Source of the DNA: UBA285 sp049970695
GTDB taxonomy: Archaea; Thermoproteota; Thermoprotei_A; Sulfolobales; Desulfurococcaceae
Length of the DNA: 57,709 bases
Assembly: GCA_049970695.1 (NCBI GenBank)
Contig: JBMFML010000007.1
Coordinates: forward strand, 1 to 57,709
Direction: 5' to 3'
Shown here: piece after piece, positions 15,692 to 23,447 of the stretch
How positions within the stretch are numbered: the first letter of the stretch is position 1
Layout: every line of letters starts with the position of its first letter
Program-made: the position numbers and the translations under genes
Notes under the pieces: generated by a model
What the model was told of the DNA's origin: nothing
Database searches by the model: none
What the model saw: only the letters and a program-made list of their open reading frames with translations

Positions 15692-16757
15692 CCCTCTTCG
15701 TGGCTACTCTGAGGTAGCTCTTGATGTAGCCTACGATGCCTGGCAGGGCCATGGCTATTATCATTAGCCCTATAACGGCCCTGCTCAGCTCAGAGGACAT
15801 CTTAGCGTAGGGCTCTAGTAGCCTGCTTCCATTTCTTATTCCACCTATAAACAGGCTGCTCAGGAGTATGCCCAGTGGGTGGTTGAGGGCTATCATCGAA
15901 ACGCCTATGCCGTCGAAACCGACGTTCATTACGTCGCCAAGAGTTCCGTGTATAGCCCACTTAGGCGGCCTGCCAACGACTATTAGGCCTCCCGCCAAGC
16001 CTGCAAGAGCTCCCGAGATCACGAGTGCCAGTACTTGGCGCTTCTTTACTGAAATCCCCGCGAAGACTGCTGCGTGGGGGTTGCTTCCGACCACTCTCAG
16101 CTCAAAGCCTACTTTAGTATACCACAGTATGAAGTACACTGCTACTACGACTGCTACTGCGAAGTATATGGAAGTCGTCAGTATAGACTCTATTACGCCG
16201 AAGCGGGCTTCGGGAACCACGCTGAGAGACTTCTCGGGCCTGTTCGGGTCCACTAGGGGGCCTCTTTGAACAAGGTACATTGAGACCCAGAATGCCATCC
16301 AGTTGAACATTATAGTCGAGATCACTTCGTGGACGCCGAAGTACGCTTTGAGAACAGCGGGAACAACGGCCCACAAGAGCCCAAAGACGGCTGAAAACAC
16401 GAGGGAGAGTGGCAGGGCAATCGGCCTCAGCGGGCTGAAGGACTCTGCTAGGAGGGCTCCAGCTAGTATTGCCCCAATAGCCCCCATGTATGCCTGCCCC
16501 TCAGTACCTATGTTGAAGAGCCCTGCTAGTGCTGCTACTGCAAAGGCGCAGCCGGTTAACATGAGTGGCGTTGCAAATGCGAGGGCGTCGAATATAGCCC
16601 CTTCCCTCACAAAGCCGCCGTAGAACAACCAGTAAAAGGTGCTTGGCACGTCGTAGCCGAATACACCTATAAGCAACGCGCTGGCTGCTAGACCCAGGGC
16701 AATGGCAAAGAGGCTTTGGGCAAGCCCCCACGCCACTTTCCTCAAAACTGGTAGCAT
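15675..16757 (-). CDS. BMP-type nucleoside ABC importer, permease 1
   Basis: The 360-residue membrane protein has about ten helices. A-G-L-F-N-I-G-T-E-G-Q-A-Y-M-G near 78 is the hallmark of this permease class, and V-G-S-N-P-H-A-A-V-F-A-G-I near 225 faces the ATPase. It is the YufP/NupP counterpart of the downstream permease. The ATG start has GGTG upstream. It is transcribed away from the ATPase gene, which shares the promoter region at 16811-16818. Confidence 0.83.
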   Translation of the reverse strand: MLPVLRKVAWGLAQSLFAIALGLAASALLIGVFGYDVPSTFYWLFYGGFVREGAIFDALAFATPLMLTGCAFAVAALAGLFNIGTEGQAYMGAIGAILAGALLAESFSPLRPIALPLSLVFSAVFGLLWAVVPAVLKAYFGVHEVISTIMFNWMAFWVSMYLVQRGPLVDPNRPEKSLSVVPEARFGVIESILTTSIYFAVAVVVAVYFILWYTKVGFELRVVGSNPHAAVFAGISVKKRQVLALVISGALAGLAGGLIVVGRPPKWAIHGTLGDVMNVGFDGIGVSMIALNHPLGILLSSLFIGGIRNGSRLLEPYAKMSSELSRAVIGLMIIAMALPGIVGYIKSYLRVATKRGVESA

Positions 16758-16810
16758 GTTGTAGCACCTTGGTTTAGCGTGCAGGTCTACCGTGGAGTAG
16801 CCGGGGCAAG

Positions 16811-16818
16811 TTTAAATA
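16811..16818 (+). promoter_or_regulatory. Divergent TATA element of the nucleoside importer
   Basis: TTTAAATA sits inside the near-palindrome GTTTAAATAC, so it can serve both the ATPase gene at 16880 and the permease gene starting at 16757. Confidence 0.5.
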
Positions 16819-16879
16819 CTTTTTAACTCCCTCAAGTACTAAATTCCACAAGCAAGCCTGCAGCACGTGCGCTGAGTGG

Positions 16880-18436
16880 GTGGCCTTGGAAAAGTCGATA
16901 GTAATGGAGGATATACGCAAAGTGTATCCTGATGGAACAGTCGCGCTTAGGGGGGTAACAGTCGAAATTAGAAAAGGCGAGGTACTTGCCCTCCTAGGCG
17001 AGAACGGCGCTGGCAAGACTACGCTAATGAAGATCTTGTCGGGCTACATAAAGCCAACGAGTGGTAGGATACTAGTAGACGGCAGGCCTGTGAAAATAAA
17101 GTCGACTAGGGACGCGCTAAAGTACGGCATTGTAATGGTTCACCAGACCTTCAGCCTAGTTCCAAACATGAGCGCTTTAGAGAACATCATACTGGGCAGA
17201 GAGAGCAGAGTAGCGTCTTTTACGCGCTTACTGAAGCCGCTGGATATCAGCAAGCTCAGAGAAGACGTAGAGAAGATCTCGGGAGAGCTCGGACTAAAGG
17301 TCCCCCTAGAAGTACCTGTCGAAAAGCTTCCACTGGGCTTTAGGCAGAGAGTAGAGCTCCTCAAGGCCATATACAAAGGCGCCAAGGTCTTAATACTCGA
17401 CGAGCCCACGACGTTCCTAACGCCTCTCGAAGTCGAGGAGCTGTTCAAGTTCATCAAGGCGTTTAGAGAAAGAGGAAACACAGTGGTGTTCATAACGCAC
17501 AAAATCAAGGAAGCCCTCGCCATTTCAGACAGAATCGTCGTCTTGAGAAGGGGCAGGGTAGTTGGAGAGCTTGGAAGGGAGGAGGCTAATCCACGAGTAC
17601 TCGCCAACCTCATGGTTGGGCAGGAGATAAGCTTAGACGTCGTGCTGAGAGCTAAGAAGCCTGTCGAAAGCACAGAGCCCGCGCTAGTCGTCAGAGACCT
17701 CTGGGTCAAGAACGATTTGGGCGTCTACGCCGTAAAGGGCGTTAGCTTCGAGGTCTATCCAGGCGAGGTCTTTGGAATAGCGGGGGTTGAGGGAAATGGG
17801 CAGGACGAGCTAATTGAGGCAATAACCGGCTTGAGAAAGCCCGAGAGGGGGAGGATACTGATAAATGGATCAGAGGTCTCTGGAGCGAGCCCCTTAGCTG
17901 TGTACAAGGCAGGAGCCTCGCACATACCAGGCGACAGGGAGAAGTACGGGCTCGTGCTAGACTTCAGCGTCTTGGAGAACAGCATTCTCAGCAGGCAGTG
18001 GGAGCAGAGGTTTACTAGAGGCGGGGTGCTCGTGGCCTGGGATAAAGTGAGGGAGTACGCGGCGAGCCTGGTGAAGGCATTTAGCGTAGTCGCTCCCGGT
18101 CTCGAAGCCCCTGTTAAGAGCCTTAGTGGTGGTAACAGGCAGAGGCTACTCGTAGGCAGGGAGCTTACTAAGAGCTCTAAGCTCATAGTCGCCGTCCACC
18201 CAACTAAGGGGCTCGATATAGCGTCAACAATGTACGTGAGAGAAATCCTGGCAAGAGCCAGAGACGAGGGCAGAGCAGTCCTCCTAGTCTCGGCAGACCT
18301 CGAAGAAATACTCCAGCTAAGCGACAGAATAGCGGTAATGTACGAAGGCAGGTTCCTCGCGGTGGGCAAGACGGAGGAGTTTACGCTTGAAGAAATAGGG
18401 CTTTTAATGGGGGGCGTAGAAGTCAGGAAGAAGTAG
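16880..18436 (+). CDS. BMP-type nucleoside ABC importer, double ATPase
   Basis: The 518-residue protein fuses two ABC ATPase domains, as in RbsA/YufO. The first has canonical Walker A G-E-N-G-A-G-K-T-T (40-48) and Walker B L-I-L-D-E-P (171-176) but a weak signature L-P-L-G-F-R-Q (150-156). The second has a normal signature L-S-G-G-N-R-Q but a degenerate Walker A G-V-E-G-N-G-Q-D-E (302-310) and V-H-P in place of D-E-P. This gives one working and one broken ATP site, as is known for the family. The GTG start at 16880 is used; TTG 16886 has a better spaced GGGTGG and may be the true start. It drives the two permeases encoded on the other strand. Confidence 0.87.
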   Translation: MALEKSIVMEDIRKVYPDGTVALRGVTVEIRKGEVLALLGENGAGKTTLMKILSGYIKPTSGRILVDGRPVKIKSTRDALKYGIVMVHQTFSLVPNMSALENIILGRESRVASFTRLLKPLDISKLREDVEKISGELGLKVPLEVPVEKLPLGFRQRVELLKAIYKGAKVLILDEPTTFLTPLEVEELFKFIKAFRERGNTVVFITHKIKEALAISDRIVVLRRGRVVGELGREEANPRVLANLMVGQEISLDVVLRAKKPVESTEPALVVRDLWVKNDLGVYAVKGVSFEVYPGEVFGIAGVEGNGQDELIEAITGLRKPERGRILINGSEVSGASPLAVYKAGASHIPGDREKYGLVLDFSVLENSILSRQWEQRFTRGGVLVAWDKVREYAASLVKAFSVVAPGLEAPVKSLSGGNRQRLLVGRELTKSSKLIVAVHPTKGLDIASTMYVREILARARDEGRAVLLVSADLEEILQLSDRIAVMYEGRFLAVGKTEEFTLEEIGLLMGGVEVRKK

Positions 18437-18530
18437 CCGGGAAGAAGCCACCTACCACTAGCCCCTCGACAAGCCCACAGAGCTACTTACTCGCATATTT
18501 CGTTTACACCCGTCTTTAGAATTAGGAAAG

Positions 18531-18538
18531 ATTTAAAT
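18531..18538 (+). promoter_or_regulatory. TATA box for the BMP-family binding protein
   Basis: ATTTAAAT predicts a transcript start near 18560, ahead of GAGGTG (18570-18575) and ATG 18581. A second A/T box at 18552-18561 lies too close to the start to be the main promoter. The separate promoter allows the binding protein to be made in excess of the ATPase. Confidence 0.5.
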
Positions 18539-18580
18539 TCCTTGGCTGGCAATATATTTAAATCACAAAGAGGTGTACCC

Positions 18581-19945
18581 ATGTCTCCAGTAACTAGGAC
18601 CACTCTAGCCGTGATAATAGCCATAGTAGTCATTGTGGCGGCCATTGCCGGCGTCGTGTACTACACTACAAGAGCGCCCGCTCCAACTCCCACGCCAACG
18701 CCAACAACGCCTCCGGCTAAGAAGCTTAAGATAGCAGTTGTATCAGACATTGGTGGCAGAGGGGACCTGAGCTTCAACGACATGGCCTTCAAGGGCGCGG
18801 AGGAGGCGGCCAGGGACTTCGGCTTAGAGGTCTTGGAGTTCATAAGCTACAAAGAGGAAGACTACATACCCAACTTAAAGGCGGCGGCGGAGGACCCAGA
18901 CACTATACTAATTGTTGGCGTGGGCTTCTTATTGAGCGAGGCCTTGGCAACGGTTGCCCCCCAGTACCCGAACAAGTTCTTTGCCGGCATAGACACATTT
19001 GCCCAATTAATAGTCAAGAACAAGACTCCGGACAAGTACCCACTGCCAAACTTGCTTGACATAAAGTTCGAGGAGCACAAGGGCAGCGCGCTAGTAGGAG
19101 CTCTTGGGTGTCTGCTTGCGGCTTACTACAACTACCCGCACATAGGCGCTGTGCTCGGAATAGAGATACCCGTGTTGTGGAAGTTTGAAATAGGCTACAA
19201 GTGGGGGTGCGACTGGGCTCTCAAGTGGCTTGAGCAAAACAAGCCCGACGTCTACAACGCCGCGAAGCAAAATCCAAACAACATAGTCAACGTGCCTGTT
19301 AGAGAGAGGGTTCTCTGGACGTACACTGGAACGTTCAGCGACATAACTAAGGGGTACTTGGCAGCCAAGGAAATGTATGCCAAGGGCGCCGTAGCAGTCT
19401 ACAACATAGCAGGCCCCTTGGGCCTCGGCATAAACCAGGCAGTGCAGGAAATCGCTACTGCAAAGAACCTGACTATGGGGCCGCCCTTCTGGATAGGCGT
19501 TGACGCAAACCAAGACTGGATTAACCCAGGCTTCGTGATAGCGAGCATGATGAAGAGAGTAGACAAGGGAGTCTACTACGCTGCCAAGCTCGCAGTAACA
19601 GGCAAGTTCAAAGACATAGTCAAGCAGTACAACGGCACGCTGACGCTGGGCATTGGAACAGTAGTAGCTGGAGAGCTCATGGAGGGCATATCGGTCAGCA
19701 CGCTCAAAGACCTCGACGAGTTCATTCAAATGGGCATTAACGCCGAGAAGCTGCTGGGCAAGAAAGTACTCCCAATGCCGCCCGAGCAGATCAAGGAGAA
19801 GGTCAAGGCAATGAGAGAGGCGCAGCCGGCCTGGATATGGGATGCTGTTGCCGAACTAGAGCGCTTAATAAGAGAAGGCAAGGTAACAGTACCAATGCCA
19901 ACTACAGCTGATGAGGTAGCCTACTGGAGGAGCATACTTGGATAA
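18581..19945 (+). CDS. BMP-family nucleoside-binding protein (Med/PnrA type)
   Basis: The 454-residue protein binds nucleosides outside the cell. A membrane helix at about 6-27 anchors it, without a lipobox Cys, followed by a stalk of Pro-Thr repeats and then the two-lobed BMP domain. The hallmark V-S-D-I-G-G-R-G-D-L-S-F-N-D lies near 55, where the purine- and ribose-contact residues of PnrA are found. W-I-G-V-D-A-N-Q-D-W near 310 is also typical. The start at ATG 18581 is chosen over 18542 because GAGGTG stands 5 bases before it and the first start would precede the transcript. It is longer than bacterial PnrA (about 320) because of the stalk and a C-terminal extension of about 80 residues. 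Confidence 0.87.
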   Translation: MSPVTRTTLAVIIAIVVIVAAIAGVVYYTTRAPAPTPTPTPTTPPAKKLKIAVVSDIGGRGDLSFNDMAFKGAEEAARDFGLEVLEFISYKEEDYIPNLKAAAEDPDTILIVGVGFLLSEALATVAPQYPNKFFAGIDTFAQLIVKNKTPDKYPLPNLLDIKFEEHKGSALVGALGCLLAAYYNYPHIGAVLGIEIPVLWKFEIGYKWGCDWALKWLEQNKPDVYNAAKQNPNNIVNVPVRERVLWTYTGTFSDITKGYLAAKEMYAKGAVAVYNIAGPLGLGINQAVQEIATAKNLTMGPPFWIGVDANQDWINPGFVIASMMKRVDKGVYYAAKLAVTGKFKDIVKQYNGTLTLGIGTVVAGELMEGISVSTLKDLDEFIQMGINAEKLLGKKVLPMPPEQIKEKVKAMREAQPAWIWDAVAELERLIREGKVTVPMPTTADEVAYWRSILG

Positions 19946-19967
19946 GCAGGAAGGGGCTTAGAGACCC

Positions 19968-19987
19968 TTTTTCACCCTACCCTTTTT
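19968..19987 (+). terminator. Doubled poly-T terminator
   Basis: Two copies of ACCCTTTTTCACYCT, 15 bases apart, each carry a T5 run after the BMP gene stop. The repeat probably secures the end of a strong transcript before the convergent gene at 20005. Confidence 0.5.
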
Positions 19988-20004
19988 CACTCTGTTCACT
20001 CCTC

Positions 20005-20613
20005 CTAGCACTCCTCCCCCAGGCGGCGAGCAAGCCTCTGCGAAACCTCTAGCAGCTTCTCGGCGATTTCCGCGGGCAGCCCCGATTCAGCGACTTCTTC
20101 GTGATCTACGTCGAGTACGAGCTCCGGCCCGGGCAGCCCCGCTTTTCCTATCAACTCGAGCAAGACCTCCATGAACACTCCAGGCCTCTCTACCTTAGTT
20201 GACTCTGGGTACTTGTCGACTCTGGGCTCTCCCTGCCAAAATGGATTGCTCGTAGTGCTCTGCGTGGCGCAGGAGGGGCTTCCCCTCACTCCCAGCAAGA
20301 TGTACCTGCAGCCGTCTTTTACGAGCTCTTCTAATAGGGCTACGTAGGGCTCGAGGATCTTCCCCGCGAAGCTCCTGTAGGACCTGGAGTCGTACTGCTC
20401 CCTGCTCATCCACCACCTCTTCAAGCCGAGGTACAGGGCCTCTGGGCAGGGCAGCTGGATAATGCCGTAGCCCAAGTCGACGAGGGCCTTGACTAGGTCC
20501 TTCACAGCGCCTTCGTGGCTGGCAAGGGGCTTAACGACCGTGTTTTGGTTAAGCAGGCAGTGAGCTGTAACCGCTACTAGCTTCTTGCGCTTATCACCAA
20601 TATGGGGCTCCAC
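20005..20613 (-). CDS. TudS-related putative desulfidase (DUF523-like, CD3072 type)
   Basis: The 202-residue protein matches the TudS/DUF523 pattern. Cys19 lies in A-H-C-L-L-N-Q-N-T-V-V, Cys56 in P-C-P-E-A-L-Y-L-G and Cys115 in G-S-P-S-C, the positions of the three cysteines that hold a [4Fe-4S] cluster in bacterial TudS. TudS removes sulfur from thiouracil using the fourth iron site. The H-C-L-L-N-Q-N and Y-L-G-L-K-R-W wording fits the related CD3072 group, whose substrate is not established. The gene stands between a nucleoside importer and nucleoside-handling enzymes, so a thiolated base or nucleoside is a plausible substrate. The GTG start at 20613 is the only good in-frame start. TTTAATTTAATC at 20665-20675 (minus strand) may be its TATA box. 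Confidence 0.72.
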   Translation of the reverse strand: MEPHIGDKRKKLVAVTAHCLLNQNTVVKPLASHEGAVKDLVKALVDLGYGIIQLPCPEALYLGLKRWWMSREQYDSRSYRSFAGKILEPYVALLEELVKDGCRYILLGVRGSPSCATQSTTSNPFWQGEPRVDKYPESTKVERPGVFMEVLLELIGKAGLPGPELVLDVDHEEVAESGLPAEIAEKLLEVSQRLARRLGEEC

Positions 20614-20691
20614 GAATCACGCAACCCCGGTTTGGCACTAAGCATGCATAAAGTAAACGGCACTGATTAAATTAAACCAGACTGCCCAGTA

Positions 20692-20712
20692 GACGCGGCC
20701 CCAAGCCGCGTC
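20692..20712. other. GC-rich hairpin in a divergent intergenic region
   Basis: GACGCGGC (20692-20699) and GCCGCGTC (20705-20712) form a perfect 8-bp stem with loop CCCAA. It lies between the TudS-like gene and the BtpA gene, away from either coding region. It could be a regulator site or part of a small RNA. No function can be assigned. Confidence 0.4.
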
Positions 20713-20807
20713 CTCGAGACAGAGACCGCTTTTGCTACCTCTACTTACATAGCAGCGCTTAGAGTGGGAGCCGGGGTTTCCGGGCTCGAAGCAGCACGAT
20801 GGGCGAG

Positions 20808-20815
20808 CATAAAAG
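20808..20815 (+). promoter_or_regulatory. TATA box of the BtpA-PfkB operon
   Basis: CATAAAAG is centred about 28 bases before position 20840, so the message starts near the GGTGGTGG that precedes ATG 20850. It excludes the upstream ATG at 20799. Confidence 0.5.
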
Positions 20816-20849
20816 CGCTGCGCGCGATATTGCGCCCATGGGTGGTGGC

Positions 20850-21737
20850 ATGAAGAGAGAGGTCCTCGAAAAGCTGATACCCGAGTGGGCGAGGGAGCTG
20901 TATTCTAAGAGAATGTACTCGATAAGAGACCTCTTCAAGAACGACAAGGCCATTATCGGAATGGTACACCTGCTCCCACTACCAGGAGCGCCTGGGTACA
21001 AGGGCTGGAGCATCGACGTCATCGAAGAGCACGCGCTGAGAGAAGCAAAGATCTACGAGGAGAACGGCCTAGATGGAGTAATCGTCGAAAACATGTGGGA
21101 CCTCCCATACTACAGTGGGGCTTCGAGAATTCCACCAGAGGAAATGGCCGCGCAGGCCGTTGTCGCGAGGCACGTCGTCAAAAACGTCTCAATACCAGTT
21201 GGAATCACTGTCATACACAATGGCGGCAGAGTAGCGCTGGCAATAGCCAAGGCTGCTGGCGCGAAGTTTATTAGGGTCTGCCTGTACACTGGGGCAGCGG
21301 TCTGGGACACTGGGGAATTTGACCACGGCGTGGCAGCAGACTTGGTCAGGCTGAGAAAGGCCCTCTACGCAGAGGACATAAAGTTCTTCGTCGACGTAGT
21401 CAAGAAGCACAGCGTAGTGTTCCCGGGCATAGACTTGGAGACTCATGCAAAGTGGGCCGACTTCTACCTCGCCGACGCCATCATCGTAACCGGGAGAATG
21501 ACCGGCGAGGCGCCATCGCCGGAGGACATCGCCAAGGTCAAGTCCGTAGTTGGCGACACGCCAGTCCTCGTCGGGAGCGGGCTGACTCCCGAGAACGCCG
21601 AGAAGCTCCTCAAGCACGCTGATGGCGCAATAGTCGGGACGTACTTCAAAGTGCATGGAATAACCCAGAACCCCGTGGATCCCGAGAGGGTCCGGAAGCT
21701 GATGAGCGTTGTAAACAGGATTAGGGGTAAGGCTTGA
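20850..21737 (+). CDS. BtpA-family TIM-barrel protein
   Basis: The 295-residue barrel belongs to the BtpA/SgcQ family. Typical stretches are I-G-M-V-H-L-L-P-L-P-G-A-P near 36, D-G-V-I-V-E-N-M-W-D near 75, I-H-N-G-G near 128, and V-G-S-G-L-T-P-E-N near 255, with A-I-V-G-T-Y-F at the end like a phosphate-binding loop. BtpA is named from photosystem I assembly in cyanobacteria, but the fold resembles phosphate-sugar barrels and the archaeal role is unknown. ATG 20850 has GGTGG just upstream. The stop overlaps the PfkB start as TTGA. The pairing with a kinase and nucleoside transport suggests action on a pentose or nucleoside intermediate. Confidence 0.85.
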   Translation: MKREVLEKLIPEWARELYSKRMYSIRDLFKNDKAIIGMVHLLPLPGAPGYKGWSIDVIEEHALREAKIYEENGLDGVIVENMWDLPYYSGASRIPPEEMAAQAVVARHVVKNVSIPVGITVIHNGGRVALAIAKAAGAKFIRVCLYTGAAVWDTGEFDHGVAADLVRLRKALYAEDIKFFVDVVKKHSVVFPGIDLETHAKWADFYLADAIIVTGRMTGEAPSPEDIAKVKSVVGDTPVLVGSGLTPENAEKLLKHADGAIVGTYFKVHGITQNPVDPERVRKLMSVVNRIRGKA

Positions 21738-22699
21738 GCGAGAAGCGCGTAAGCGTCTACGGCGACCTCAACCTCGACGTAATATACTTCCTCGACACGA
21801 GCGAGCTCGTGCTCAGAGACGTATCCTACGTTGCAAAGAAAGGCGTGTACTCACCAGGCGGCGTAGCGGGAAACCTGGCAGTAGCGCTCAGGCGCCTCGG
21901 CGCGAGAAGCAGCGTCGTGGCGAAGGTGGGGGCAGACCCTGTTGGAGCCGTGCTGGTAAGGGACCTCGAGGCAAACGAGGTGGGCACGAGGTACGTAACG
22001 TACACAGGCGAGGAGCCAACGGGAATTATGAGCATAATAGTCAAGCCCGGCGGAGAGAGGGTCATCATTGGCTACAGGGGCGCGAACAGGCTCAACGTTT
22101 TGAGCCCCAATCTAGTTAGCGAAGTGCTCAGCAGCGTAGATGCCGTTTTCGCCTACGGCTTCTCAGTAGACAACATCGATAGAGGCGAGTCGCTGAAGCT
22201 GCTGTTCAGCAGGGCCTCCAGGGAGTCGGTTGTCACGGGGCTCGACTTGAGCGGCTTGACTAGGAGCCACGCCGACCTAGTCCTGAGCCTCAAGAAGAAG
22301 GTCACGTACGCCTTCATAAACTCCGACGAGCTGGAGGGCTTGGTGGGCTCGGCTTCTCTCCCAGCAGCAGAATCCCTCTACAAGAGCCTAGAGCCCGAAG
22401 TGCTGTTCGTGAAAATGGGCAGCAGGGGGGCCCTGGCAATATCCCACGGCGCGGTGTACAGGGCCAAGGCACTTAGCATAAAGCCCGTTGACACCACGGG
22501 ATCCGGCGACGCGTTCAACGCGGGAGTCTTGTACTCGATGCTCGAGGGGCTGGACCTGGAGAGGGCCCTGCTACTGGGCAACGCAATGGGGGCCTACAAG
22601 GCACTGGGCATCGGCGCCAGGCACCTACCCAGGTCCCTGAAAGAGCTAGAAGAGTTCATTGAGCTGGTTGGAAAAGCGAGAGCTCGAGACTTGCTCTAG
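21734..22699 (+). CDS. PfkB-family sugar or nucleoside kinase
   Basis: The 321-residue kinase shows the PfkB patterns: Y-G-D-L-N-L-D-V (9-16), G-G-V-A-G-N-L-A (42-49), and D-T-T-G-S-G-D-A-F-N-A-G (253-264), with D259 as catalytic base. Family members phosphorylate ribose, nucleosides or sugar phosphates. ADP-dependent ribose-1-phosphate kinase of Thermococcus is a PfkB protein, and a ribose-1-phosphate donor (the phosphorylase) is encoded next door on the other strand. The sugar specificity cannot be read directly. The TTG start overlaps the BtpA stop by 4 bases, so the two are translated together. Confidence 0.85.
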   Translation: MSEKRVSVYGDLNLDVIYFLDTSELVLRDVSYVAKKGVYSPGGVAGNLAVALRRLGARSSVVAKVGADPVGAVLVRDLEANEVGTRYVTYTGEEPTGIMSIIVKPGGERVIIGYRGANRLNVLSPNLVSEVLSSVDAVFAYGFSVDNIDRGESLKLLFSRASRESVVTGLDLSGLTRSHADLVLSLKKKVTYAFINSDELEGLVGSASLPAAESLYKSLEPEVLFVKMGSRGALAISHGAVYRAKALSIKPVDTTGSGDAFNAGVLYSMLEGLDLERALLLGNAMGAYKALGIGARHLPRSLKELEEFIELVGKARARDLL

Positions 22700-22715
22700 A
22701 TACTAGTCGCGCGTA

Positions 22716-23447
22716 TTAGAGCTCGAAGTCTACGAGGGCTTCTATTAAAGCAGGACCCACTTCGCCCACGTACTTTTTCAGCTCTTCTGCAGTAGGGTAG
22801 CCCGTTTCCTCGACCAAGCTATTGCTAATTATCAGCACGGAAAGTGCTTTGAAGCGCCTGATTTTAGACAAGACGTACAACATGGCGGTCTCCATTTCAA
22901 CAGCAACAGCACCTACTCTGCTCCACTGCGACGCGAATTCCAATGGATCGACGTAAAACCTATCAGCGCTTACCACGCTGCCTATAACGTAGCGCAATCC
23001 CTTCTTGGCGAAGTAAGCTTCGACGTGCTTCAGCAAGTGGTAATCCGCCGAAGCGCTCAGCGATATGTTGCTAGGCAGGTACTGTGCGTATATTCCACCA
23101 CTGTAGTAATTGGCGTCCTGGGCTAGGACTACGTCGCCGACTTTCAGCCAGTTTACGAGTGCCCCAGCCGTTCCCAACCTAGTAATTACCCTGGCTCCGA
23201 GCATCCAGAGCTCTTCAAAGACTATTTGCGCCGAGGGGGCTCCAACGCCGTGTACGGCTATTGTCACGGGCTTGTTCTTGAACTCACCAGTATAGACGTA
23301 GAAACCGCGGTTCTCGTTGACGAGCCTGGGACTTGAAAGGAAGTCCTTAAGGAATACGGCCCGCTTAGGATCGCCGACCGTGATCACTCTTTCAGCAATG
23401 TCGCCCGGCTTCGCCAAAATGTGCAGCGGCTTCGAGAAGTAGCTCAA
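22716..23447 (-). CDS. Nucleoside phosphorylase (hexameric PNP/UDP family)
   Basis: The 243-residue enzyme splits nucleosides with phosphate into base and (deoxy)ribose-1-phosphate. Motifs are G-D-P-K-R-A (25-30), H-G-V-G-A-P-S-A (66-73), the phosphate loop R-L-G-T-A-G (90-95), and E-M-E-T (184-187) for the ribose. At the position of Asp204 of E. coli PNP it has Asn209 (I-S-N-S). In Thermus the paralogue with Asn prefers guanosine/inosine and the one with Asp prefers adenosine, so a 6-oxopurine (or uridine) preference is predicted. It is the last gene of the ECF transporter operon, and its TTG start overlaps the ATPase stop by 4 bases. Confidence 0.87.
   Translation of the reverse strand: MSYFSKPLHILAKPGDIAERVITVGDPKRAVFLKDFLSSPRLVNENRGFYVYTGEFKNKPVTIAVHGVGAPSAQIVFEELWMLGARVITRLGTAGALVNWLKVGDVVLAQDANYYSGGIYAQYLPSNISLSASADYHLLKHVEAYFAKKGLRYVIGSVVSADRFYVDPLEFASQWSRVGAVAVEMETAMLYVLSKIRRFKALSVLIISNSLVEETGYPTAEELKKYVGEVGPALIEALVDFEL

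Noticed and set aside
17140..18369. Long antisense open frames under the nucleoside ATPase gene
   Set aside because: They mirror a well-supported ABC ATPase and arise from the G/C pattern of its codons.
19091..19729. 212-codon antisense frame under the BMP binding protein
   Set aside because: It lies wholly opposite a well-supported gene and shows no domain.
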